In this document: in pieces, positions 1 through 10,179 of the stretch
How positions within the stretch are numbered: position 1 is the stretch's first letter
Layout of the letters: every line of letters begins with the position of its first letter
Assembly: GCA_037954325.1 (NCBI GenBank)
Contig: JBBMNZ010000035.1
Coordinates: forward strand, 4,444,501 to 4,508,500
Source: Fistularia commersonii
Lineage: Eukaryota; Chordata; Actinopteri; Syngnathiformes; Fistulariidae
Direction: 5' to 3'
Length of the DNA: 64,000 nt
The notes under the pieces: model-generated
Seen by the model: only the letters and a program-made list of their open reading frames with translations
What the model was told of the DNA's origin: nothing
The model's database searches: none
Program-made: the position numbers and the translations under genes

Positions 1-25
1 GGGCCACGTGTGTGCGCGCACAACA

Positions 26-77
<52 letters not shown>
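26..77. repeat. (TG)n microsatellite
   Basis: Alternating TG with one 'tata' interruption near its start. It opens the window and encodes nothing. Confidence 0.95.
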
Positions 78-82
<5 letters not shown>

Positions 83-204
83 CAACGTGTCTATTTGTGT
101 TTCTGTGTGTCAGTCACACTCCACCACTCACACGAGGTCAGGTGAGATTGGGTCGGGTTCCCGGTTCCTGCAGTGGACAGCTGCAACGTCTCATACAAAT
201 GCCT

Positions 205-205
<1 letters not shown>

Positions 206-269
<64 letters not shown>

Positions 270-280
270 TGCACACACAC
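206..280. repeat. (CA)n microsatellite
   Basis: About 60 bases of uninterrupted CA, then a short 'gcatg' break and further CA. Apparent Cys/Val or Thr/His frames across it are translations of the repeat. Confidence 0.95.
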
Positions 281-570
281 GAAGTAAAAAAGAAGAACTT
301 TTCCCCCATTTAAAAAAAAAAAATGCTATTATAATTGTTTTACTACAATGTAATTAAACAATTCTATTCTTTTTTCCTCCTTGAGTTAAACCTCATTTAT
401 TCCTCTGGCCTTGGAAATCTATTTAAATAAAAAACAATCGAACTTTATTTTAATCTTATTTCACTTGATCACACCTTCTTGGATCAGGCAGCGCTGCTGG
501 TGTTGATGTTAATAACTGTTTAATAACACAATGCATGACTGGCTGCAGACAGGATCGTGTTCAATTTCAG

Positions 571-623
571 CGCGCGTGTGCATGTGTGCGAGTGTGTGTG
601 TGTGTGTGCGTGCATGTGTGTGT
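571..623. repeat. Imperfect (TG)n microsatellite
   Basis: TG-rich tract broken by 'cgcg', 'catg' and 'gagtg' interruptions, indicating an older, decaying array. Confidence 0.85.
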
Positions 624-758
624 TTTCTTTTGTTTCAATCTCATCACGTGTCATCTGCCCTCCTGTTCACTCACTTATCTCAGGCACCATTATAGAGGTT
701 TCTCCCTATACATTTCAAGCTCTGCCGACGATAACACACCACTGAGGAAGAGTCTGGC

Positions 759-761
<3 letters not shown>

Positions 762-793
<32 letters not shown>
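762..793. repeat. (CA)n microsatellite
   Basis: Uninterrupted CA, about 16 units, ending in 'cacgagc'. Confidence 0.95.
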
Positions 794-796
<3 letters not shown>

Positions 797-1074
797 CAAG
801 AGGGACCATAAACAGGTTGTCTGCAAAGTTTGAAAGAGCGGCGCAGCGGCGCTCTCCCGCTCTCTTAGCTCAGTGTAAATACGCCGCTCGTTGTTTACAC
901 AGCATGGCCCGGCTTCGGGTTCCAGGGACCATCACTCCAGGTCCGGGGTCGGGTCGTCAAGAACACACACACACATATGCGCCGTACACACATATGCATG
1001 CTAATGCAAACCAGACTCTGTTTCGAGCTCCCTCCGTCCCTGGCAGGGCGGGCCGGCGGCCCCGGCACGGCGTT

Positions 1075-1205
1075 TGGACGGCGGCCAAATGGACCAGCGG
1101 AGCTTGTTTGGAAAGCTTTCAGTCAGAAAGCCACTTTTTGGCAGGGGCCCTGCAAGTGCTGCCGAGCCCTCTGAAGCGGGCTGGAGCTGCTAAAATAAAT
1201 AATGG
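1075..1205. promoter_or_regulatory. Candidate conserved non-coding element
   Basis: Unique, microsatellite-free block with a mixed GC/AT texture: 'gcggccaaatggacc', then 'gaaagctttcagtcagaaag', ending in an AT-rich 'taaaataaataatgg'. No credible splice-bounded frame crosses it. Regulatory status is inferred only from texture and motif content. Confidence 0.25.
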
Positions 1206-1405
1206 TTAGGGCCAAGGGGGTAAGAGCGGCGTTGTGGGGAGGAGTGAGGAGTGAGGAGGGAGGAGGAAGGAAGGAGAGAGAGAGATGTGGGTGGAGGGGG
1301 TGAGGTTTTTAGAGACCGCTCCTGTAATTATATCTGTCAGTCGACACCGAGGCGCTCGGACCGCCAACGCTCACCCCCGACACCCCCCCACGCTGTCACC
1401 GGATC

Positions 1406-1450
1406 GGGGGGGGGGGGGAATAAAGAGAGAGAGAAAGAAAGGGGGGGGGG
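1406..1450. repeat. Homopurine tract (poly-G / GA / poly-G)
   Basis: G13, then an AG-rich segment, then G10, forming a 45-base all-purine stretch apart from one T. It could form quadruplex or triplex structures. Confidence 0.85.
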
Positions 1451-1516
1451 CGTGTACGTCTCTGAACTCTGAGACATTTTTTATGTGTGAATCTGCATGT
1501 GTGTGTGCAAGCTTGC

Positions 1517-1542
1517 TGTGTGTGTGTGTGTGTGTGTGTGTG
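1517..1542. repeat. (TG)n microsatellite
   Basis: About 13 uninterrupted TG units. Confidence 0.9.
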
Positions 1543-1859
1543 CCCACGGGGAAACCAACCTGGTCATTCTGGGAGAAAGAGATAAGGCGAGAGTGTGTTG
1601 GTCGTTCGCTGGCGGCGGCGGCGGCTCCCTCTGCACAATGGCGAGCAACAGAAACAGACCCCGACCCCCAGCCGCTGTGCACGCTCACCGTGCACACGTG
1701 GCGGGCACAGGTGAATACGAGCGGCCGCGACGGCGAGCGACCCGTCTGCGGATCTTTGGTCTAAAAAGATGGCGTTGTGAAGACAGAATTGGCGACTCCG
1801 ACGCCCCCTCCCTTCTTCTTATTTTTAAATCCACAGGTGTCATTTCTCCATGTTTATCA

Positions 1860-2560
1860 TGATTAATATCATTTTTATTCATGTATTCCTGGAGTGTTGA
1901 GTTACCAGCAAAATGTTTTTAAACCGCTTCCTATGAAAAAATTCAAAATAAAAGCCATTTGGTTCCTTTTTTTCTCAATATGAACTTTTTAAAAGATAAA
2001 ATAATCAGACAAAGCGCAGAATATTCTGCACCCCTCTTGCAGAATGATGATATTGGAACTCTAGGCGTATTCTGGAAGGATAGATTACTATATATCTTTT
2101 TCTTTTTTTGCAAAAATAAATAAATAAATAAAATAAATGAAAAATAATGAAAAAAAAAAAATCACTATTTAGTGATTTATTGTCAAAGGAGAAAAAAAAG
2201 GAAAAAATGTGTCCTTCGGCTTGAATCACATAACTGTGAAATAACACACTCCATTTTCCACTGACAGACAATGGACAGAAAAATACTGAACTACCAAAAA
2301 AAAAACTACAACACGATAAACTGTATGACGTACTAAATATAAAGTTGGTACAAGACACAGCAAAGAACTGCATTACCTCGGCCTGTAATGAAGTCACTGT
2401 AACGCAGCACAGTTACTCATGTTACAGTCAAAGGTAATTAGGAGTAGCTATTCATGCATAAATATGTATTTCAACTAACTGGGAAAACTATAAGGCATGA
2501 AAGAATTCATTGTTTTAGGATTTTATTTATATAAATTTAAATAGATTTTTTTACAGTTTT
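1860..2560. other. AT-rich unique stretch without recognisable gene
   Basis: Low-GC block containing an (AAAT)n-like tract near 2116-2138 and several short A and T runs. The only sizeable frame, on the minus strand, is a Phe/Ser-rich translation of A/T runs. I see no TE ends or splice-bounded exons. Confidence 0.5.
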
Positions 2561-2599
2561 TTTTCCCGCGTATGTTTTCCATAATTCTCCACCAGATTT

Positions 2600-2880
2600 G
2601 CACCTGATCCTCCGCACCAGAGACGTGCCGCGAGGTTCATGGCCGCTGAGGCACTGACCTCAACACAATCAGATTTACAAACATATGAACCCGACAGAGC
2701 AGCTTATACACCGAATAAACCGAGGAGTCGCAAGAAGAATCCCTGGAACCACGAGCGCCCCCTACCGTGAGGCAGGAGAACTGCCTGCCTCACTTTGTGG
2801 TTCTTCGCAGCAGTTTTACAATCGCTCAGCACGAGAAACTAGTAACACACACACACTTGTTGACAAAACAACACTATACG
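2600..2880. repeat. Probable interspersed repeat fragment
   Basis: The block with 'gcgccccctaccgtgaggca' and 'tttacaatcgctcagcacg' resembles a dispersed teleost repeat. It abuts the pogo-like relic that follows. It also contains a CTCF-like core (minus strand, about 2755-2770), which may simply be carried by the repeat. I cannot name the family. Confidence 0.35.
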
Positions 2881-2889
2881 TTGGAAATG

Positions 2890-3291
2890 CGCCATAATTT
2901 CCAGACTTAAAGGCTTAAACAAGTGGCTAATGTGGCTAATTTATGGATTTTTTTGGGCTAACGAGCTTCATGCCACCAAAACATTTAGCCTTTAAATTTT
3001 ACATTTAAATGTAATATTCTGAGGCAGTTCAATTATGATGCCGAAGAAAACGACTTAGATGGTTTCAGATCGTGATCAGCTGGAGTAGGACGGAGCAGGG
3101 ATAGAAAATGGATGTTTGGACTTTTCCTAGTCATTTATTATTAATCTTTGAGAAAAAATCTCATGTTTCAATGTGGACACCTGTGGTTTATAGACAAGTG
3201 TGGCCTATATATGTACACATATATTTTTTTCGTTATTTTAAGCCGGTGCGAGTTATATTCAGGTGCGTGCAACAATCTGGAAAAAACGGTA
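2890..3291. mobile_element. Non-autonomous pogo/Tigger-like DNA transposon relic
   Basis: The left end 'ccataatttccagact' and right end 'caatctggaaaaaacggta' are degenerate inverted copies of the terminus 'taccgtaatttccggact' that is clear at 7208. The internal segment 'ctcatgtttcaatgtgga' followed by 'cacctgtgg' is shared with the 23.3-23.8 kb copy. No transposase frame remains. The family assignment rests on that copy, which still carries a pogo-type helix-turn-helix remnant. Confidence 0.6.
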
Positions 3292-3299
3292 AAATTTTT

Positions 3300-3775
3300 T
3301 TTTTCATTTTCCATTTTTTCTTTCCAAGATCGGCAAGTGAGGCACGGCCTTTCGTGCCTCCCCTGACCGCACGTCGCTGCCGCGGACAAACTGACGAAGA
3401 GAAGCACCGTTCCGCGCGGTAAAGTAATCTATTACTTTCCAAACGGAAGTGAGGACAAAAAGATGGGGGATCCCGGACGGTCGGCGTCCCGCGGCGTGAG
3501 GCGCGGATCTAACTGTAGGAAAGGGAGGGGGGGGATTAAACGGCTCATCGGTGGGGGACGAGGAGAAGAGAAGGTGCGAAGAGACCCCGTCCTTCCCCCT
3601 CGTCCTCCCCCTCGTCCTCCCCTCTCTGCCAGGAGGAAAAAAAAAAGGGCCATTGGGGCTGAACAAACAAATCACATGGCCATCAAACACCACTCACCAC
3701 TGCTGCACTGGGACTTCATTCAGACAGCGTTTTTTACTGGCCTCCGCTGTGTGCTCATTGCCCACATCCAAAAGG

Positions 3776-3814
<39 letters not shown>

Positions 3815-4416
3815 TTGACACATGCACGGCCGAACCCCCCCCACCCCCACCCCCACCCACCATCAACATGACACTAGTTTTACAAGTCCCCATAGTGAGA
3901 GGTCTCTTATTCCCCGGATAGCGTTAGAACAACATCAGCAGCGCGAGCGGCGGGAGGTGGAGGGGCGGCGGTGCGACCGTGTGGAGGTGGAGGGGGCGGG
4001 GGGGCCCAAACAATCCAACTATTGAACCGCCGCGGCCCGGCGTGGCGGGGGCTGTCAATAAGGCTCGTAAAAAACGGTTGTGAAAGTTGTAACTGTTTTG
4101 TAAATGGGAAGTTGGTGTCAGCTCCTTTTAAAAGTTATGGCCCGTTTTAAAGAGAAGTGCGCCGCGGCGCCCGCCGAGGATGCACCTTGCGGGACATCTA
4201 GAGTGACGGGGGTTGGGCTCTAGATGGAGGGGGAGGGGGGTGAAAATGTCCGTTGCTTCTGGATATCCAGCCCCTCCCCTCAGGTTTCCTCTCTTTCACC
4301 TCCGATAAATGAAAACACGCCGCTCGGCAGGTCGCACGCAAGGCATCCCACACCTGTTAGTCACATGATCACTCTTTTTATTCCTTTTTTTTTTTAATCG
4401 CAGTAGTTTTAGAGCA
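3300..4416. other. Non-genic unique stretch with G-rich tracts
   Basis: Contains a CA microsatellite at 3782-3811, a (CCCCAC)n tract at 3834-3860 and a G-rich segment (3950-4010). Around 4040-4190 there is unique DNA ('ggctgtcaataaggctcg') that could be a short conserved element. Gly/Arg- or Pro-rich frames across it are compositional artefacts. Confidence 0.45.
3782..3811. repeat. (CA)n microsatellite
   Basis: About 15 uninterrupted CA units directly after 'aggcgcgcg'. Confidence 0.95.
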
Positions 4417-4554
4417 CGGTGATACCTTGAATTACAAGTTGAATTCTTCATAACTCAATTTGCTCATGTAGCAATACTTAATTCTGCAAGGATTGAAGTT
4501 GTTTGCTGCTAGTTGTTTGCTGCAACTTGCTTAACAAGTCCTACCTGTTTAAAT

Positions 4555-4898
4555 ACTGCTCAAAAAAACAAAGGGAACACTTAAACAACACAATGTCACT
4601 CCAAGTCAATCACACTTCTGTGACATCAAACTTAGGAGGCCACACTGATTCATTTGGACTCGTTTTAAGGACATTACGTCAACGTTGGATCAGCCTGTTG
4701 TGTTTTTCCACTTTCATTTTGCATGTGAAAAATCCAGACCTCCATGGGTTCATACATTTGGTTTCCATTGATCATTTTTGTGTGATTTTGTCGTCAGCAC
4801 ATTCAACCATGTAAAGAGCAAAATATTTCATATGAGTATTTCATTCATTCAGATCTAGGATGTGTTATTTTAGTGTTCCCTTTATTTTTTCGAGCGGT
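4555..4898. mobile_element. Internally deleted Tc1-like element (MITE)
   Basis: The ends are inverted: 'tgctcaaaaaaacaaaggga' on the left and 'tccctttattttttcgagcg' on the right. A TA flanks the left end, as expected for Tc1/mariner. The subterminal sequences match those of a well-known teleost Tc1-like transposon of about 1.6 kb. Here the transposase region is missing, the junction falling near 4638-4665, leaving about 344 bp. It cannot encode its own transposase. Confidence 0.75.
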
Positions 4899-4977
4899 CA
4901 ACGCTACTTATTGTTTATTTTTAGTCTTCTATTTTTGATAACTTTTCTTGCAGCGTCCCCTTTCTGCTGCGATCGGT

Positions 4978-5031
4978 TGAAATTTCCCCACTGTGGGACA
5001 GTTAAAGGTGCATTCTATTCTATTCTGTTGT
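4978..5031 (+). mobile_element. LINE 3' tail fragment
   Basis: 'gaaatttccccactgtggga' followed by an (ATTCT)n run is the characteristic 3' end of teleost non-LTR retrotransposons of the CR1/L2/Rex1 group. Only the tail is visible; the upstream limit of the insertion is unclear. Confidence 0.6.
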
Positions 5032-5309
5032 GTTTTTAAATAAGAAAATAGAACTTTCTGAATCAAAGTTAATGTATAAAAAATAAAAATACATATTAAA
5101 AGATGATGATGGAGTTTTTCATTTGGTGCTCTTTTGGTTAGCGTAGCTTACTTGGTAAACCCTGAATGCTACAATGTACTGCAAAATGGAACACTATGCT
5201 AGGCTTTATGGCTAAACTTAATTTAGCGACTGAGTGAACGCCGCTCCCCTTTTTTAAAATGATCAAACCGTTTTCGACATCTCGTACGTTGATATTCCCC
5301 CCTGCCGCC

Positions 5310-6480
5310 GCACCAAATCCACAAAAACGTTTCCTGCCTTCTCACAGTCGATGCTCTCCGTCACTGTTCATAGACAGTAGCCCACCTCGCTAATGTTTTT
5401 CCATGATTTTCGCCGGGCTACCTAATGCCACGACCTGGACAGCGGCGGCCACGCACATCCCGCTCGCTCCTACCTCAGATCTTGGCTCGCATCTCGCCTG
5501 CGCCACCCGTTGATGCGCTCTTATATCAAGGTTCTACTTCACTACTTTTGGGGAATCGGATCTGCATAAAAGCCCTAAGTAGAGGAGGGGAACGCACCAA
5601 AGGGACGCTCGCCGTGGGTCGTACCACTATAATGTCTTCAAGGCTGCGCGGCGTGTGTCCCCCCCCCCCCCCCCCCGGCTCGCTCCATGATGTCATCAAG
5701 GTGATCTCAGAGACTCGGCTCCTTCAACCACCAATGACGGCTCTTAATTACATTAGGTCCGGGGTTGAGCCGGGGCCGTTCCCGGGGCGCGGGTGGGGGC
5801 TAATTAAAGAAGCTTTTGAAGTGCGGGGTCTCGGGGCTTCGGAGGGTTGTAACTCGCACCGTACGGCAAAGTCACACACACACACACACACACACATGCG
5901 TGCGCGCACAGATTTGGTTCAGGCGATTTAGCGAGAGGATCTCCCACAAGGACGCGGCAAATTGATAAAAGAGCGGAACTCTGCGTTTCCCCGGCGTCCG
6001 CCGCCGCCGCCTACTCTGCAGCCATCACAAGCGCTTAAGATAAATTGAAAAAATAAAAACAAATCAAAATACCCCATATTTTGAGGGTGCGCGTCTTGGA
6101 AGCGACGTGATTGATGATGTGTTTGTGATGCGAGGGGGGCGGGGTCACGTCTCAGGTGACCCGGGGATCCACCTGAACGCTACGGAAACAATTCAGCGCC
6201 AGAGGGTCGAGAGCGGGGCTGTTTGTCAAAATCTCCGCCTCCGCCGGGACGCAGTCTGACATCTGTAATGCATTTTTCTGTTCTTTTTGCATGATTAAGC
6301 AAAGCTGGCATGCAGGTGCGGCCCGGCGTCCGGCGCCACCATAGTCCCAGAACAAATTAAAGGAGCTGTCGTACGGATTGGCCTCTCTTTTGCGCGTGCG
6401 CGCTAATGACACGGCCGCATCATGTCATGGCGGCGGGAATCAATCAGTCCGCGGGATGAGATGTTCCTGTTTCTTGAAGC
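5310..6480. other. Non-genic unique stretch
   Basis: CpG-rich unique DNA with a CA tract at 5873-5895 and GCC runs near 6000. AT-rich islands ('ctcttaattacattagg' at about 5740, 'gctaattaaagaagctttt' at about 5800) carry homeodomain-type TAATTA cores. No supported exon. Confidence 0.4.
5659..5676. repeat. Poly-C tract
   Basis: Eighteen consecutive C (G on the minus strand). Confidence 0.9.
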
Positions 6481-6483
6481 TCC

Positions 6484-6487
<4 letters not shown>

Positions 6488-6520
<33 letters not shown>
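6488..6520. repeat. (CAG)n trinucleotide repeat
   Basis: Eleven GCA/CAG units. No frame around it looks like a real exon, so there is no support for a polyglutamine coding repeat. Confidence 0.95.
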
Positions 6521-6679
6521 CCCATGGGGATCCGGGCTGTGACGGCTGACCGTCCTCTCCGGGGGTTCCTGCTAAGGCGGCGGCGCTAACGTGCTAGCTA
6601 GTCTTACCCCCTCCCCTTCATGTTGGGAAGCGGGTGGGGGGCGCGGGGTGGGGGTAGCGAGCGCCTAGCGCCTAGCGCT

Positions 6680-6880
6680 CTCAATTACCGCAGCGGAGCT
6701 CATCGCTTGGCAATCTGTCCCCATCGCTTTAATTGGCTTGTAATATCGCTTCTGATCATGTCGGCCAATTAACAGGCCTCTCTGGCAGCCGGAGCGGGGA
6801 AGCCGGCGAGCGCGGCGCCTCTTGAGCGGCGACATATGGAGCGACGCCACTGATTGGCTCTCATAACCGGCTACTGTCTT
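6680..6880. promoter_or_regulatory. Candidate conserved non-coding element / enhancer
   Basis: Unique block with two homeodomain cores ('tttaattgg' at about 6728 and 'ccaattaac' at about 6765), an intervening 'tctgatcatg', and a CCAAT-type 'tgattggctc' at about 6851. The motif density and lack of any repeat suggest a cis-regulatory element. Confidence 0.35.
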
Positions 6881-6901
6881 GACGAGTGTTTGTGTTGCGA
6901 T

Positions 6902-6920
6902 ATGTGTGTGTGTGTGTGTG
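6902..6920. repeat. (TG)n microsatellite
   Basis: Short uninterrupted TG run directly after the candidate enhancer. Confidence 0.9.
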
Positions 6921-7207
6921 AGCTTCAGTACTGTCGGTCTGATGATCAGCCACACGGAACGGAATTCGTCAGTCTGTTCTTTCTTCATCCTGGAAGGACT
7001 CTATGACGTGCCAAAGCCTCTGTGAGAACTCATGTCAACTCGTGATAAATGAATAAGGTGGTGAGTTCACTCATTCACTCATGCATTCATTCATTCTGTA
7101 TTCTGCTTTTCCTGCATTCATGACTGCTGGAACCTGTCATCGGATGAGAACCCCGTTCATCCTCTCATTCACACGTCACATAAACATACATTCACGTGTC
7201 ATATATG

Positions 7208-7470
7208 TACCGTAATTTCCGGACTATTGAGCGCACCTCAATATAAGCCGCACCGGCTAGCCGATCGCTATCTCGGTCTTTCTCCTGCGCGCTAAAACCG
7301 TCAAGGTCGTCTTCTTTGGTGTCGGAGTTGAACGGACTCAGAATTTCCGGGCCATTTCATCAGTCCGGTGTGACGAGGATAAATGTTTGAGCGGCGTGAA
7401 GCCCCCACCCAAAAAGTCCATATATTAGCCGCATCGTTGTTTACGTGAAAAAAGTCGCGGCTTATATAAG
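7208..7470. mobile_element. Pogo/Tigger-like non-autonomous transposon, truncated
   Basis: Starts with an intact terminus 'taccgtaatttccggacta' and ends inside 'aaagtcgcggcttatata', the subterminal part of the opposite end. The final 'ccggaaattacggta' is missing, so it is truncated on the right. The internal sequence differs from the 2.9 and 23.3 kb copies, suggesting a different deletion derivative of the same superfamily. Confidence 0.6.
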
Positions 7471-7504
7471 ACAGACATTCACCCTCTTATTCACATGTCA
7501 TATA

Positions 7505-7793
7505 TAGGACTGTCTCAGAAAATTAGAATAGTGTGATAAAGTTCTTTATCTTCTGTAATGCAATTAAGAAAAAACAAAAATGACTCTTTCATGATATTCT
7601 AATATTTTGAGATAGGGTTTTTGAGTTGTCTTAAGATGTAAGCCATAATCAGCAATATTAAAATAATAAAAAGCTTGCAATATTTAAGTTGTTTTGTAAT
7701 GAATCCAGAATGTATGACATTTTTGTTTTTGTAATTGCATTACAGAAGATAAAGAACTTTATCACGATCTTCTAATTTTCTGATACAGTCCTG
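7505..7793. mobile_element. Palindromic MITE with long terminal inverted repeats
   Basis: The left arm 'aggactgtctcagaaaatta' and the right arm (read on the minus strand) 'aggactgtatcagaaaatta' stay alignable for about 75 bases, both passing through 'gataaagttctttatcttct'. TA dinucleotides flank both ends (7503-7504, 7794-7795), the Tc1/mariner target preference. No coding capacity. Length is about 289 bp. Confidence 0.85.
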
Positions 7794-8179
7794 TATAGAT
7801 GTAGATTCACCCTCTCATTCACACCTTAGATAGACATACATTCACGTCATATGTGCTCTATATAGGATATACATTCACTGTCTCAGTTCACTGTCTCATA
7901 CATTCATGTCATATATAGACACAGATGTATGTTCTCTTGGACAACCACATCTTATATAGATTTAAATTCATCCTCTCATTCACACAGACATACATCCACT
8001 TGTCACGTAGACATATATGTACGTGATACAGGACACAAATTCACCCTCTCATTCAGAGCATTCACACGTCATAAAGACATGCATTCACTCACTCATGCAC
8101 GTCATATGTAGATGTAGATTCACCCTCTCATTCATACCTCAGATGGACATACATTCACTTGCCATATAGACATCTAGTA

Positions 8180-9165
8180 CACTATCTGGCCAAAAGTATT
8201 CGCTCGCCTGCCTTGACTCACATATGAACTCAAGTCACATCCCATTCTTAATCCATAGGGTTCACTATGACGTTGGTCCACCCTTTGCAGCTTGAACGGC
8301 TTAAACTCTTCTGGAAAGGCTGTCCAAGGTTCAGGAGTGTGTTTATGGGAATGTTTGACCATTCTTCCAGAAGCACATTTTTGAGGTCACACACTGATGT
8401 TGGACGAGAAGGCCTGGCTCTCAGTCGCCGCTCTAATTCATCCCAAAGGTGTTCAATCGGGTTGAGGTCAGGACTCTGTGCAGGCCGGTCAAGTTCATCC
8501 ATACCGGACTCTGTCATCCATGCCTTTATGGACCTTGCTTTGTGCACTGGTGCACAGTCATGTTGGAAAAGGAAGGGTCCAGCTCCTCACTGTGCCCACA
8601 AAGTTGGGAGTTTGGAATTGTCCAAAATGTCTTGGTATGTTGAAGCTTTCAGAGTTCCTTTCACCGGAACTAAGGGGCCGAGCCCAGCTCATGAAAAACC
8701 ACCCCGCACCATAATCCCTTCTCCACTAAACTTCACACTTGGCACAATCCAGTCAGACAAGCACCGTTCTCCAGGCAACCACCAAACTCAGACTCGTCCA
8801 TCGGATTGCCAGATGGAGAAGAGCGATTCGTCACTCGAGAGGAGGCGTCTCCACTGCTCTTGAGTCCAGCGACGGCGTGTTTTACACCGCTGCGTCCGAC
8901 GCTTCGCATTAGACTTGGTGACGTGCGGCTCGGATGCAGCTGCTCGGCCACGGGAACCCATCCTATGAAGCTCTCGTGCACTGTTCTTGGGCTGATCTGA
9001 AGGCCACATCAAGTTTGGAGGTCGGTAGCCATTGACTCTGCAGCGAGTCGGCAACCTCTTGGCATTTGCGCCTCAGCATCCGCTGACACCGCTCCGTCAG
9101 TTTACGTGGCCGACCACTTTGTTTATTATTTGGATGGGTAAGTGAATACTTTTGGCCATATGGCG
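8180..9165 (-). mobile_element. Tc1-like transposon copy A, internally deleted
   Basis: Ends 'cactatctggccaaaagtat' and, inverted, 'atacttttggccatatggcg' are flanked by TA at 8178-8179 and 9166-9167. The interior is a decayed Tc1 transposase on the minus strand. The DNA-binding N-terminus expected next to the right end is missing: transposase sequence jumps into subterminal sequence near 9118-9122, leaving about 986 bp instead of the usual 1.2-1.6 kb. Confidence 0.85.
8248..9054 (-). pseudogene. Tc1 transposase pseudogene (DD34E type)
   Basis: Read on the minus strand, this holds most of the catalytic half of a Tc1 transposase. The first catalytic Asp lies in a frame containing 'SSDESLFSIWQSDGRV' (about 8788-8863). 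The C-terminal part (8248-8547) contains 'SPDLNPIEHLWDELERRL', whose Glu is the DD34E glutamate, and ends shortly after 'PINTLLNLG'. The two parts are in different frames and stops intervene, so no functional enzyme is made. The N-terminal paired-like DNA-binding domain is absent because of the internal deletion. It could only have moved by trans-mobilisation after the deletion. Confidence 0.85.
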
Positions 9166-9189
9166 TATGTACACTGTGTTATATCCGAC

Positions 9190-9538
9190 AGACATGAAGA
9201 CATGGATGACAGAGTCTGGAGAACTTGACCGGCCTGCCCAGACTCCTGACCTCAACCCGATTGAACACCTTTGGGATGAATTAGAGCGGCGACAGAGAGC
9301 CAGGCCTTCTCGTCCAACATCAGCGTGTGACCTCACAAATGTGCTTCTGGAAGAATGGTAAAAAAAAAAACATAAACACACTCCTGAACCTTGGACAGCC
9401 TTTCCAGAAGAGTTGAAGCTGTTCTAGCTGCAAAGGGTGGACCAACGTCATTTTGAACCCTATGGATTAGGAGTGGGATGTCACTTAAGTTCAAATGCGA
9501 GTCAAGGCAGCGGAGCAAATACTTTTGGCCATATAGCC
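9190..9538 (+). mobile_element. Tc1-like transposon copy B, 5'-truncated
   Basis: Same family as copy A but on the plus strand. It begins within the C-terminal transposase region and runs to the terminus 'atacttttggccatatagcc', followed by TA. The catalytic-Glu segment 'TPDLNPIEHLWDELERR' is preserved. A short A run at 9359-9370 breaks the frame after 'LLEEW'. Only about 349 bp remain. It forms an inverted repeat with 8180-8555. Confidence 0.85.
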
Positions 9539-9539
9539 T

Positions 9540-10150
9540 ATCTATGTTACACAGACATACATTCACCTTCTCATTTACAGACATACATTCACATGTCATA
9601 TGTATGCATATATGTACACTATATAGGACATGCATTCACCCTCTCATTCACAAGTCATATAGATGTACAGCAAGTCACCCTTACATTCAAAGACAACTAT
9701 TCACCCTCTCATTCATGTGTCAATCAGGGCATACATGTACCTTCTCAATCACATGTTATGTAGACATGCCTTCACCCTGTCATTCACATGCTATATGCAG
9801 ACATACAACCGTCACACAGACATACATTCATATGTAGACATATATGTATGTTATATACGACGTGTATTCACCGTCTCATTCACATTTTATAGATACATGT
9901 AGATTCACCCTCTATTTCACACAGACATACATATATAGAAATATATGTACGCTATATAGGACAAACATTCACCCTTTCATTCAAGTCAAATTCATTCTGT
10001 CATTCACATACAACCATTCACCCTCTCAGTCACGTCACACAGACATATATTCACTTGCCATATAGACAAATATGTGTTATTTAGGACACACATTCACCCT
10101 GTCATTTATGTGTGATGTAGAGACATACAACCATTCACCATTTACTTGTA
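9540..10150. repeat. Degenerate minisatellite, right block
   Basis: Continuation of the 7.1-8.2 kb array: repeated 'acattcaccctctcattcac' variants with 'catatagacatacattcac' spacers, becoming irregular towards 10.1 kb. The Tc1 pair sits within the array. Confidence 0.7.
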
Positions 10151-10179
10151 AATGACGTTTCGAGGCGTAAATGTCGTTT

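Larger units (their letters stand above)
4417..5310. repeat. Old interspersed repeat, copy 1, interrupted by two younger elements
   Basis: The left part ('gttgaattcttcataactca') and the right part ('ggagtttttcatttggtgct', 'ttagcgtagcttactt', 'aatttagcgactgag') each match the copy at 59.38-59.93 kb. In that copy they are joined without the intervening DNA. Here they are separated by a Tc1 deletion derivative and a LINE tail, so this copy predates both insertions. I do not recognise a coding domain. Confidence 0.55.
7080..8178. repeat. Degenerate minisatellite, left block
   Basis: Loosely tandem units built on 'ttcaccctctcattcaca' plus 'catatagacatacattcac', with an irregular period of roughly 40-50 bases. 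The array is interrupted by a pogo-like copy and a MITE. The same units resume after the Tc1 pair at 9540 and recur as short blocks elsewhere in the window. Confidence 0.7.

Noticed and set aside
10..357. Open frames rich in Cys/Val or Thr/His, here and at about 40 other places
   Set aside because: They are translations of (TG)n/(CA)n microsatellites, open on both strands in several registers, with no splice signals.
2395..2428. Hairpin 'actgtaac ... gttacagt' as a small RNA precursor
   Set aside because: Eight-base arms only; AT-rich chance palindromes of this size are expected.
6488..6520. Polyglutamine-coding exon
   Set aside because: No splice sites or extended coding-like sequence around the CAG tract.
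9540..10150. CRISPR-like array
   Set aside because: Units are degenerate with no constant repeat or unique spacers, and the genomic context is vertebrate.
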